From assembly GCA_947258975.1 (NCBI GenBank), contig CAMYKK010000034.1, positions 1 to 39,880 of the forward strand: a DNA stretch of 39,880 bases. Direction: 5' to 3'. Position 1 is the stretch's first letter, and the number at the start of each line of letters is the position of its first letter. The notes below the pieces were generated by a model, which saw only the letters and a program-made list of their open reading frames with translations, did no database searches and had not been told where the DNA came from. Below are positions 33,351 to 39,880 of the stretch, one piece after another. Source of the stretch: an uncultured Gammaproteobacteria bacterium. Its GTDB lineage: Bacteria > Pseudomonadota > Gammaproteobacteria > Arenicellales > JAANXG01. Position numbers and translations under genes: made by a program.

Positions 33351-35006
33351 ATGCAGCGCGAGAGCATGGAATACGATGTAGTGATCGTCGGCGGCGGTCC
33401 GGCGGGTATAGCCGCGGCGATCCGTCTGCGCCAGCTCGCGGTGGAAAACGACGCGGAGTTGTCGGTGTGCCTGCTGGAGAAGGGCTCGGAGATCGGCGCG
33501 CATATCCTGTCCGGCGCGGTGCTCGAGCCGCGCGCGCTGAACGAGCTGATCCCCGACTGGCGGGAGAAAGGCGCGCCGCTCAACACCCCGGTGGCCCGCG
33601 ACGAGGTGTATCTGTTCCGCGGGCCGGATAAGGGCGTGCGCATGCCCAAGGCCTTTATCCCCAAGCCGATGCACAATACCGGCAACTATATCGTCAGCCT
33701 GGGCAATGTATGCCGCTGGCTGGCGGAGCAGGCCGAGGCGCTGGAGGTGGAGATCTTTCCCGGATTTGCGGCGGCCGAGGTGGTGTACACCGAGGCCGGT
33801 GCGGTGGCCGGGGTGGTGACCGGCGACATGGGGCGTGGGGCGGATGGCAGCGAGAAAGACGGCTTCGAACCGGGTATGGAACTGCGCGGCAAGTACACCC
33901 TGTTTGCCGAGGGTTGCCGCGGGCATCTGGGCAAGCAGTTGATCGAGAAATTCGCGCTGGATGCGGGCGCCACCCCGCAGCACTACGGCCTGGGGCTCAA
34001 GGAGCTGTGGGACATCGAGGGTGACCAGCACGAACCCGGGCTGGTGATCCACGGCGCCGGCTGGCCTTTGAGCGAGAGCGGCAGCTCCGGGGGATTCTTT
34101 CTATATCACCTGGAGAACCAGCAGGTGAGCGTGGGGTTGATTGTGGACCTGAGTTACACCAACCCCCATGTGAGCCCATTCGACGAGTTTCAGCGTTTCA
34201 AGCACCACCCGGTGATCCAACGCTATCTTGCCGGTGGGCGGCGGGTCGCCTACGGGGCGCGGGCGATCACCAAGGGTGGGTTCTATGCGTTGCCGAAGAT
34301 GACGCTGCCCGGCGGCCTGCTCATCGGCTGTGATGCGGGGACCTTGAATTTCTCCAAGATCAAAGGCAGCCACACGGCGATGAAGTCCGGGATGCTGGCG
34401 GCGGAGACGGTGTTCGCGGCCGTCAGCCAAGGCGATGCGGGGGGCCGTGAGCTGACCGGATACACCGAGCGGTTCCAGGCTTCCTGGCTGTACGAGGAGC
34501 TGTACCGCAGCCGCAATTTCGGCCCGGCGCTGCACAAGTGGGGCGCTTACGGGGGCGGCGCGTTCAACTATGTGGACCAGAACTGGTTTGGCGGCAAACT
34601 GCCGGTGACGGTGAAGGATCCTACCCGCGATCATGAGCAACTCAAACCGGCCAGCGTATCCAAACCGATTGACTACCCCAAACCGGATGGCGAGCTCAGC
34701 TTCGACAAGCTGTCGTCGGTGTTTCTGTCCAGCACCAACCATGAGGAAGACCAGCCGTGTCATCTGCAGCTCAAAGACGCGCGCATCCCCATCGACACCA
34801 ATCTCAAGGACTATGACGCCCCGGAACAGCGCTACTGCCCGGCGGGGGTATACGAGATCGTGGAAGACGATCAGGGCGGCCCGAGTTTGCAGATCAATGC
34901 GCAGAACTGTGTGCACTGCAAGACCTGCGACATCAAGGATCCGACGCAGAACATCACCTGGGTGACCCCGGAGGGCGGTGGCGGGCCGAATTATCCGAAT
35001 ATGTAA
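33351..35006 (+). CDS. Electron transfer flavoprotein-ubiquinone oxidoreductase
   Basis: A 551-residue protein of standard length for ETF-QO. FAD motif VVIVGGGPAGIAAAIRL at the N-terminus, LLEKGSEIGAHILSGAVLEP, GCDAGTLNFSKIKGSHTAMK, and a C-terminal 4Fe-4S domain with CPAGVYE followed by NCVHCKTCDIKDPTQN, giving four cysteines. It passes electrons from reduced ETF to ubiquinone at the membrane face. ATG 33351 follows GAGAGG at about seven bases; an ATG at 33366 is in frame. A small membrane protein with a haem c motif follows after 42 bases. Confidence 0.96.
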   Translation: MQRESMEYDVVIVGGGPAGIAAAIRLRQLAVENDAELSVCLLEKGSEIGAHILSGAVLEPRALNELIPDWREKGAPLNTPVARDEVYLFRGPDKGVRMPKAFIPKPMHNTGNYIVSLGNVCRWLAEQAEALEVEIFPGFAAAEVVYTEAGAVAGVVTGDMGRGADGSEKDGFEPGMELRGKYTLFAEGCRGHLGKQLIEKFALDAGATPQHYGLGLKELWDIEGDQHEPGLVIHGAGWPLSESGSSGGFFLYHLENQQVSVGLIVDLSYTNPHVSPFDEFQRFKHHPVIQRYLAGGRRVAYGARAITKGGFYALPKMTLPGGLLIGCDAGTLNFSKIKGSHTAMKSGMLAAETVFAAVSQGDAGGRELTGYTERFQASWLYEELYRSRNFGPALHKWGAYGGGAFNYVDQNWFGGKLPVTVKDPTRDHEQLKPASVSKPIDYPKPDGELSFDKLSSVFLSSTNHEEDQPCHLQLKDARIPIDTNLKDYDAPEQRYCPAGVYEIVEDDQGGPSLQINAQNCVHCKTCDIKDPTQNITWVTPEGGGGPNYPNM

Positions 35007-35048
35007 CCGCCGCTGGAATTATCCAAGCCCGATTCGCCTCCACCCCTC

Positions 35049-35822
35049 ATGGACAAATTCCATCCACGCTATCTGCACTTTTCGGAACTGCCGTGGAGTA
35101 TGCGCACGCTGTTTACCGCCACCCTGGTGGTGATGGCAACCGGATATCTATTTGCCCTGCTTCATCTATATGGATCGCACGCAGGACGCGACGGTGAGCC
35201 GGGGCTGTCAATTAAAGATGTCGTTATCGCCTACAGCGGCAGCAAGGAGTCCACGCGACTCGAATCCGCATTGCGCGGCCCGATGGCCAGCATGCTGCCC
35301 GCCGCCGAAGCCAATGAGATCTTCGGCTGGATTCACGGCGGATTGGACAAGGCGGTGTTCCAACAGCACATCGACCCGATCATGGAAAAACGCTGTCTCG
35401 CTTGTCACGACGGCAGCAACCCGCACATTCCCCACTTGGGGGGCTACGACAACGTCGTGCAAACCGCGGAATTGGACGAAGGGGCTGATATCTTCACCCT
35501 GGTCAGGGTCTCGCATATCCATCTGTTCGGGCTCACGTTTATTTTCTTTATAACCAGCCTGATCTTCAGCCATGCTTATGTGCGCCCGGTGTGGTTGAAG
35601 TCTGTCATCGTGGCGTTCCCGTTCGTGACCATCCTGCTGGACATCTTTTCCTGGTATTTAACCAAAGTCTTCGAGCCGTTCGCCTACGTGATCGTGATCG
35701 CCGGTGGGCTCATGGGGGCTTGTTTCGCGTTCATGTGGGTGGTGTCGATGTATCAGATGTGGTGGTTCAGAGTGTCCGAGCGCTTTGCCGCGCGCTCTGC
35801 GCCGCGAAGGACCATTGGATAG
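35049..35822 (+). CDS. Membrane protein with a haem c motif, downstream of ETF-QO
   Basis: A 257-residue protein with one helix near 20-40 (RTLFTATLVVMATGYLFALL), a large loop, and about three helices from 151 to 235 (LFGLTFIFFITSLIFSHAYV, then VAFPFVTILLDIFSWYL and YVIVIAGGLMGACFAFMW). The loop holds CLACH (116-120), the CxxCH signature for covalent haem c, in EKRCLACHDGSNPHIPHLGG. That loop must be periplasmic to receive haem, and the family is not one I can name. His residues in the helices (SHIHLFG, SHAYV) might bind further haem. Being next to ETF-QO, it might take electrons from the quinone pool, but that is inference. An ordinary regulatory or sensor role is also possible. Confidence 0.7.
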   Translation: MDKFHPRYLHFSELPWSMRTLFTATLVVMATGYLFALLHLYGSHAGRDGEPGLSIKDVVIAYSGSKESTRLESALRGPMASMLPAAEANEIFGWIHGGLDKAVFQQHIDPIMEKRCLACHDGSNPHIPHLGGYDNVVQTAELDEGADIFTLVRVSHIHLFGLTFIFFITSLIFSHAYVRPVWLKSVIVAFPFVTILLDIFSWYLTKVFEPFAYVIVIAGGLMGACFAFMWVVSMYQMWWFRVSERFAARSAPRRTIG

Positions 35823-35838
35823 GCAAGTGCTATGCATC

Positions 35839-35946
35839 AGGTTCCAGATACTTGATACGCAAGAAAGCCCAGAATTGAGCCGCCAAATTGCGAAGGGAGT
35901 TCCGTTGGTCCCGGACCGTGTCGAAGACGGGGCGAGCGAGGGCTGA
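35839..35946 (+). pseudogene. Decayed 3' end of a VOC-family gene
   Basis: In the frame ending in TGA at 35944-35946 the DNA reads RFQILDTQESPEL, then IAKGVPLVPD. The complete VOC gene at 38946-39440 ends RFQMFDTQECLGL, then IAEGDPLVPD. At the DNA level AGGTTCCAGAT, TTGATACGCAAGAA and nearby bases agree. Only the last 35 codons are left, with no VOC sequence upstream, where the haem-motif membrane protein gene ends. This is a remnant of a second copy. Confidence 0.75.
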
Positions 35947-35949
35947 GCG

Positions 35950-36825
35950 ATGGCATTCCCCGATCGCCTAAAAGGATTCGCGATCACCACCTTGGGTGTC
36001 GTCATCCTCAGCCCGGATGCGCTGCTGATCATGCTCATTGGCACGGACCTGTGGACGATGGTCTTCTGGCGCAATTTACTTGTGGCGCTGTCCCTATGTG
36101 CCTATCTGGTCCACGATCACGGTCGGAAAACGCTAGCCGCTTACACCGGCCTCGGAGGCTACGGTTGTCTCGGCGCGGTGTGTTTCGCCGGCAGCAGTGT
36201 CTTCTTCGTTTCAGCGATTGGTCATACTTCGGTTGCCAACACGATGGCGATACTCGGCACCGCACCTCTGTTCGCCGCCGTGTTCAGCCTGGCCCTACTG
36301 CGTGAGCAAGTCGAGCGCGGTACGTGGCTCGCGATCGCGAGTTGCCTGGTAGGGATCGGCGTGATCTTCTCCGGTAGTCTCAAGACCGGCGGCTTGATAG
36401 GGGATCTCGCGGCCATGGGCGCCGCAGCCAGTATGGCCGGGGTATTTGTCAGCGTGCGCGCTGCGCCAAACGTCGACAACCGCGCAATGCTCTCGCTTGG
36501 CGGGTTCGCGTCGGCGGGTGCCATTCTGCTGTTCGGATCGCTTGCAACCGTGACCGGTGATGCCTGGCTCTACCTGCTGCTACTCGGTGGTGTCGTGGTT
36601 CCAATCTCGTTAACACTGATCACCGTCGGGCCCCGATATATTACCGCGGCCGAGGTGAGCTTGATTATGCTACTCGAGATGGTGTTCTCGCCGTTTCTGG
36701 TCTGGTTGGTGCTGGGCTTGGCGCCGTCGCTTGCGACGGTGGCCGGGGCGAGTGTGATTCTGGTGACGTTGACGGTCTACTACACCGGCGTACTGGTCCG
36801 ACTGAATTCGACAGCTTCTGACTAG
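35950..36825 (+). CDS. DMT-family (EamA) transporter
   Basis: A 291-residue membrane protein with about ten hydrophobic helices in two repeated halves. GFAITTLGVVILSPDALLI starts the first half, and GLIGDLAAMGAAASMAGVFV starts the second. AISHTSVANTM-like AIGHTSVANTMAILGTAPLF and SLIMLLEMVFSPFLVWLVLG are typical of EamA domains, where helix 4 lies near a conserved Pro. It likely exports or takes up a small metabolite. The start ATG comes three bases after the VOC remnant stop. No metabolic context identifies its substrate. Confidence 0.85.
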   Translation: MAFPDRLKGFAITTLGVVILSPDALLIMLIGTDLWTMVFWRNLLVALSLCAYLVHDHGRKTLAAYTGLGGYGCLGAVCFAGSSVFFVSAIGHTSVANTMAILGTAPLFAAVFSLALLREQVERGTWLAIASCLVGIGVIFSGSLKTGGLIGDLAAMGAAASMAGVFVSVRAAPNVDNRAMLSLGGFASAGAILLFGSLATVTGDAWLYLLLLGGVVVPISLTLITVGPRYITAAEVSLIMLLEMVFSPFLVWLVLGLAPSLATVAGASVILVTLTVYYTGVLVRLNSTASD

Positions 36826-37139
36826 CAATCTGCCAGTTACAGTCTGAGTCAAAGGGATTCGAGACGTTACCCTGGATTTTCTTCTCGAAAGAATCGCTGG
36901 ACAAATACACCCGGATCTATGCAGCAATCGAGTCACCTGGATGATGGCCCAAAATGCCATTCACAGTGACCTGTAAAGCTATTGTTCGCACACGGTCATT
37001 GACATACGTTGCTATTAAGACACGGTCAGCAAAATGCTATTCATACCGCAACCGTTAAAACGTAGCATAGCCCTTAGGTCATCAAAGCGAACTGCATGAA
37101 TGCGTGAATCATTCCCCCGAATAACCGCGGCGCGTCGCC
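36826..37139. promoter_or_regulatory. AT-richer control region ahead of the zinc alcohol dehydrogenase
   Basis: These 314 bases hold no gene. AAAATGCCATTCA (36951-36963) and AAAATGCTATTCA (37031-37043) are direct repeats 80 bases apart with one mismatch, and CACGGTCA occurs at 36991-36998 and 37021-37028, 30 bases apart. A TTGACA lies at about 36999-37004 but no good -10 box follows at 16-18 bases. These may be regulator sites. Confidence 0.45.
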
Positions 37140-38354
37140 ATGAGCAACACTAACACCATACTAACCATACCTGAGCCCAAAAAAGTGGCGCTTAAGAAAA
37201 AGCCGTACCCGAAAATTGCCCCCGGATATTCCATGATGAAGGTGGAGATCGCACCAGTGTGCATCGAGCACCAGGTCTACAAGGAGCACCGTTTCGAGTG
37301 GCACTCGGACAAAGAACGCCAGGGTCACGAAGGCGTCGGCACGATTTGCGAAGTATTGCCGGGTTCAAAATTCAAAGTCGGCGATCGCGTAATCATGTAT
37401 CAGGGCAATCCCTGTCAGGAGTGTTTTGTCTGTACCCGCGGCCTGAGCCCGACGCACTGCCTCAGCATTCCTTACGAGCACCTTTGTGAGAGCCAAAATC
37501 CGGACACCGCGCTGGAGATCCTCGGCGGCGGTCACGCCATCGATGCGCCCGGCGGGCTGAAGGACATCGAGAACCAATGCGGCAGCGAATCGGGTGGATT
37601 CGGTTTCAGCAAATTCCGCATCGCGAATGATTACATGATTCAAAAGATCCCGCACGACCTGCCGTTCCGCTATGCGGCGCTGGCGAACTGTTCACTCGGG
37701 TGTACCTATTCCGGCATCGAAGAGATGGACGTTAAAAAAGACGACTGGGTGGTTGTTGCCGGTGTCGGCTTTATCGGATTCGGTTCGATCATCAATGCCA
37801 AGTACCGCGGTGCCCGAGTTATCGTTCTGGGGCGCAACCCGTTCCGTATGGAACAGGCCAAGAAAATGGGTGCGGATCATATCGTCAACCCGGATGATGA
37901 GGATTGGTTGGAACAAATCCACGCGCTGACCGGCCCGCTCAAAGGCGCGGACCACGTGATCGAGGCTTCCGGATACCCCTATTACCAGAAGAAGTGCCTG
38001 AAGGCGGTGCGCCGCTTCGGTAATATGTGGTTGTACGGTTTTCTCGTTGAGTCCTCGGAACCCCTGCCGATCCGTCTGCTCGACGAGATCCACAACCGCA
38101 GTGTCAGATTGAGCGGCAGTCACGATGTCCACGTAAAACACCGCGAAGGGCTGCTGCGCATGCTGTGTAATCCCGAAGTCCAGTGCATGGCCGACCACCT
38201 GATCACCCACGAGTACAACATGTCCCAGGGTGCTGAGGCGTTTGAGGCGGCTTTGTCCAAAAAAGCAGGAAAAATTTTCCTGTACCCGCAGGAGAACTGC
38301 CCAAATCCCGGGTTGTCGAACAACCTCAAAGAGCTGGTTGCGGGCTACGAATAA
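37140..38354 (+). CDS. Zinc-dependent alcohol dehydrogenase (MDR)
   Basis: A 404-residue medium-chain dehydrogenase. Catalytic zinc ligands Cys41 (PVCIEHQ) and His63-Glu64 (RQGHEGVG); structural zinc cysteines 92, 95, 98 and 107 (CQECFVCTRG...THC). The NAD motif is VVAGVGFIGFGSI. It has an insertion around residues 110-165, SIPYEHLCESQNPDTALEIL and GGGHAIDAPGGL, not usual in plain ADHs. It oxidises an alcohol with NAD(P). It is followed 97 bases later by two VOC genes. The C-terminus matches the truncated gene at 798-929, so the family is present twice in this window. The substrate is unknown. Confidence 0.9.
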   Translation: MSNTNTILTIPEPKKVALKKKPYPKIAPGYSMMKVEIAPVCIEHQVYKEHRFEWHSDKERQGHEGVGTICEVLPGSKFKVGDRVIMYQGNPCQECFVCTRGLSPTHCLSIPYEHLCESQNPDTALEILGGGHAIDAPGGLKDIENQCGSESGGFGFSKFRIANDYMIQKIPHDLPFRYAALANCSLGCTYSGIEEMDVKKDDWVVVAGVGFIGFGSIINAKYRGARVIVLGRNPFRMEQAKKMGADHIVNPDDEDWLEQIHALTGPLKGADHVIEASGYPYYQKKCLKAVRRFGNMWLYGFLVESSEPLPIRLLDEIHNRSVRLSGSHDVHVKHREGLLRMLCNPEVQCMADHLITHEYNMSQGAEAFEAALSKKAGKIFLYPQENCPNPGLSNNLKELVAGYE

Positions 38355-38451
38355 TGCACTGGAGTGAGATGTGGCGATGTCGTCTCTGTATCGGCATGGT
38401 CCTATCCACCACCCCTTTCACGAACACGAATGGTAAAAGAGGGCGCGGGCT

Positions 38452-38949
38452 GTGAGCGACAAAAAGAAGTTTGACGACTTTATGTCCAAGTATTTGGCGC
38501 TGGCCAAAAAGAGCAAAAGCGAAGGCAGGATGATATTTAATCACCTGTGCATTCGGGTCGAGGACCTCGATGCCGCTGAAAAGTTAATCTGCAATTCTTT
38601 TGGAATCGACAGTTTTCTCCGCCCTGGTGGTGAAACATTTGATGATGAAAAAGAATTCCGGGTGGCGTGGTTGGAAGACAACAACATGTACCTGGAAATC
38701 TCACAATTTACGGAAAAGCAGAAAATCGGCTACGACACCGGCGTAGGGCAGCCTATTGGCCATCTTAGTGAAATTGGTTTTTTTGTGCCGAGTATGGATA
38801 AGGCACTGGGCGATCTGGGCAAGAAGGGATGGAAGGTGGCATCTTCGATCGAAATCGAAGGTGCCCGGATGTATAAGATCAACAATGAGCAGACTGCGGG
38901 TATTCCGGTTGAACTGATAGATTTTGAAGCAGACAAGTACGAGGGATGA
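38452..38949 (+). CDS. VOC-family protein (first of pair)
   Basis: A 165-residue VOC protein starting at GTG 38452, eight bases after GAGGG. IFNHLCIRVEDLDAAE carries a His at the usual first metal position, MYLEISQF a Glu, and PVELIDFEADKYEG a Glu near the C-terminus. At the third place GHLSEIGFFV has His three residues earlier than normal, so the metal set is unsure. It overlaps the next VOC gene by four bases (ATGA), so the two are translationally coupled and may form a heterodimer. The reaction is not known; it probably works on the product of the alcohol dehydrogenase. Confidence 0.82.
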   Translation: MSDKKKFDDFMSKYLALAKKSKSEGRMIFNHLCIRVEDLDAAEKLICNSFGIDSFLRPGGETFDDEKEFRVAWLEDNNMYLEISQFTEKQKIGYDTGVGQPIGHLSEIGFFVPSMDKALGDLGKKGWKVASSIEIEGARMYKINNEQTAGIPVELIDFEADKYEG

Positions 38950-39440
38950 AGGATCAGAGAGTTATGTCACAGCCCTTGTTTGACAATATCATTCAAATTG
39001 GTGTCGTGGTGGACAACGTCGACGCGACCGTGACCAAGTATCGCGAACTGCTTGACCTGCACGACTGGCATATCAATTACGTGGACACCGAGAGCGGCAA
39101 AGGCAGTAACTTTCGCAAAGGAAAAGCGCCCGTCCCCGCCAAGGCAAAAATCGCCTGGATCAATATCGGCAATGTCGAGCTGGAGATTATAGAGCCACAG
39201 GATGAAGACAGTGTTTACAGCCAGTTTTTGCGGGATAAAGGGCCGGGTGTTCATCATGTAATGTTCGCAACACCCAATTACGACCAATGCGCGGAAAGAA
39301 TGGCGGGAAACAGTATTGCTGTACTCGGTAGCGGCGAATTGCAGCACACTAGGTTCCAGATGTTTGATACGCAAGAATGCCTGGGACTGATCTGTGAAAT
39401 CGCCGAGGGCGATCCGTTGGTGCCCGACGAGTCACTGTAA
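38946..39440 (+). CDS. VOC-family protein (second of pair)
   Basis: A 164-residue VOC protein. IIQIGVVVDNVDATV opens the fold with Gln in place of the first His. Glu in VELEIIEPQ, His in VHHVMFATPN and Glu in LICEIAEGDP follow, so the Gln-Glu-His-Glu set resembles metal-binding VOC epimerases or glyoxalases. ATG 38946 overlaps the stop of the previous gene; ATG 38964 is an alternative. Its 3' end is repeated in decayed form at 35839-35946. It lies last in the ADH-VOC-VOC set. The substrate is not known. Confidence 0.82.
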   Translation: MKDQRVMSQPLFDNIIQIGVVVDNVDATVTKYRELLDLHDWHINYVDTESGKGSNFRKGKAPVPAKAKIAWINIGNVELEIIEPQDEDSVYSQFLRDKGPGVHHVMFATPNYDQCAERMAGNSIAVLGSGELQHTRFQMFDTQECLGLICEIAEGDPLVPDESL

Positions 39441-39880
39441 TGTTATCAACGATTAATCCCAATCGCGGATTCCGGGCTGGGGTTACACATTAGTTACCCA
39501 CTGCGGCGAGTTGCTGATGATCTTAGTGTAAACCGGCATGCCAACGAATATCGCGTTGCAGAGACCTGCGCTGCTTTTCAAGGTCACCACGGAGATACTG
39601 CTCGTTTCTATAAGTAACGATGGGTGACTTGCGTATTCGGCCCCAGTGAATCAACCACAGTGTCGCATCGCCCAAACCTATCAACGTCAAAGTTGCGCAA
39701 TGACAAGTTATACAATTCTTGTACGCTATGCAGTTGCTTTGTATTTCATCCGTTGTGACACCCGGAAAGAAAAATGTTCGTTTGTTACGGTTTCATAACA
39801 GTGGTCTCGTCGTCTTTTTCATGGCAAGCGTGCTCCGAACTCGAACTTCGGCATGGTCCAGGTGGCCCGAATTGCCATGC
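39441..39880. other. Lower-GC terminal region without gene
   Basis: I see no gene in the last 440 bases, which look lower in GC than neighbouring genes. Two short dyads stand out: ACAAG (39703-39707) against CTTGT (39718-39722), around a TATACAAT stretch that could be a -10 box, and TGTTA (39783-39787) against TAACA (39796-39800). They are plausible operators for a gene beyond the window. Right after the VOC stop, AATCCCA...TGGGGTT forms a weak hairpin without a T-run. Confidence 0.4.

Overview
This window looks like the chromosome of a GC-rich gammaproteobacterium, possibly uncultured. The grounds are AraC-type regulators with an arabinose-binding domain, DUF1302/DUF1329 proteins beside an RND pump, a guanidinobutyrase of the pseudomonad GbuA type, and a proteobacterial ETF/ETF-QO system. 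The taxonomic call is inference. I see no rRNA, tRNA, CRISPR array, phage gene or intact transposase. Nearly all genes lie on the plus strand in short-gap operons.

Left part (1-9713). The first 0.8 kb is the C-terminal part of a large Hsp70-like protein on the minus strand. It abuts, head to head, the last ~43 codons of a zinc alcohol dehydrogenase on the plus strand; both have lost their 5' parts at the same point (about 795-806). Then comes a tight nine-gene operon: two VOC-fold proteins, an SDR dehydrogenase, a GbuA-type ureohydrolase, a hydroxylysine-kinase-like phosphotransferase, an AGXT2L-type PLP phospho-lyase/aminotransferase, a nitrilase-family amidohydrolase, an ATP-grasp ligase and a 4HBT thioesterase. 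Kinase plus phospho-lyase suggests that a hydroxy-amine is phosphorylated and then loses phosphate and ammonia to give an aldehyde. The ureohydrolase suggests a guanidino precursor. This is the best candidate for an undescribed pathway.

Middle (9714-21422). A repeat-rich spacer holds a 271-bp palindromic MITE-like element and a duplicated 36-bp repeat. An AraC-type regulator (minus strand) follows, then a divergent MFS transporter, a second SDR paralogous to the first, an aldehyde dehydrogenase and a cation-efflux-like protein. A complete 2-oxo acid dehydrogenase complex (E1 alpha, E1 beta, E2, E3) closes this part. The aldehyde dehydrogenase and the dehydrogenase complex could take over products of the left operon, but that link is inference.

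Right part (21423-39880). After 740 bp of gene-free DNA with inverted repeats come DUF1329, DUF1302, RND/MMPL and YCF48-like genes, a cell-envelope set often found with breakdown of hydrophobic compounds. Next are a lipoyl synthase, ETF beta and alpha, an acyl-CoA dehydrogenase, ETF-quinone oxidoreductase and a membrane protein with a haem c site. Together these could carry electrons from acyl-CoA oxidation to quinone. The window ends with a DMT transporter, a decayed VOC gene remnant, a full zinc alcohol dehydrogenase and two more VOC proteins. The order ADH-VOC-VOC therefore occurs at both ends of the window.
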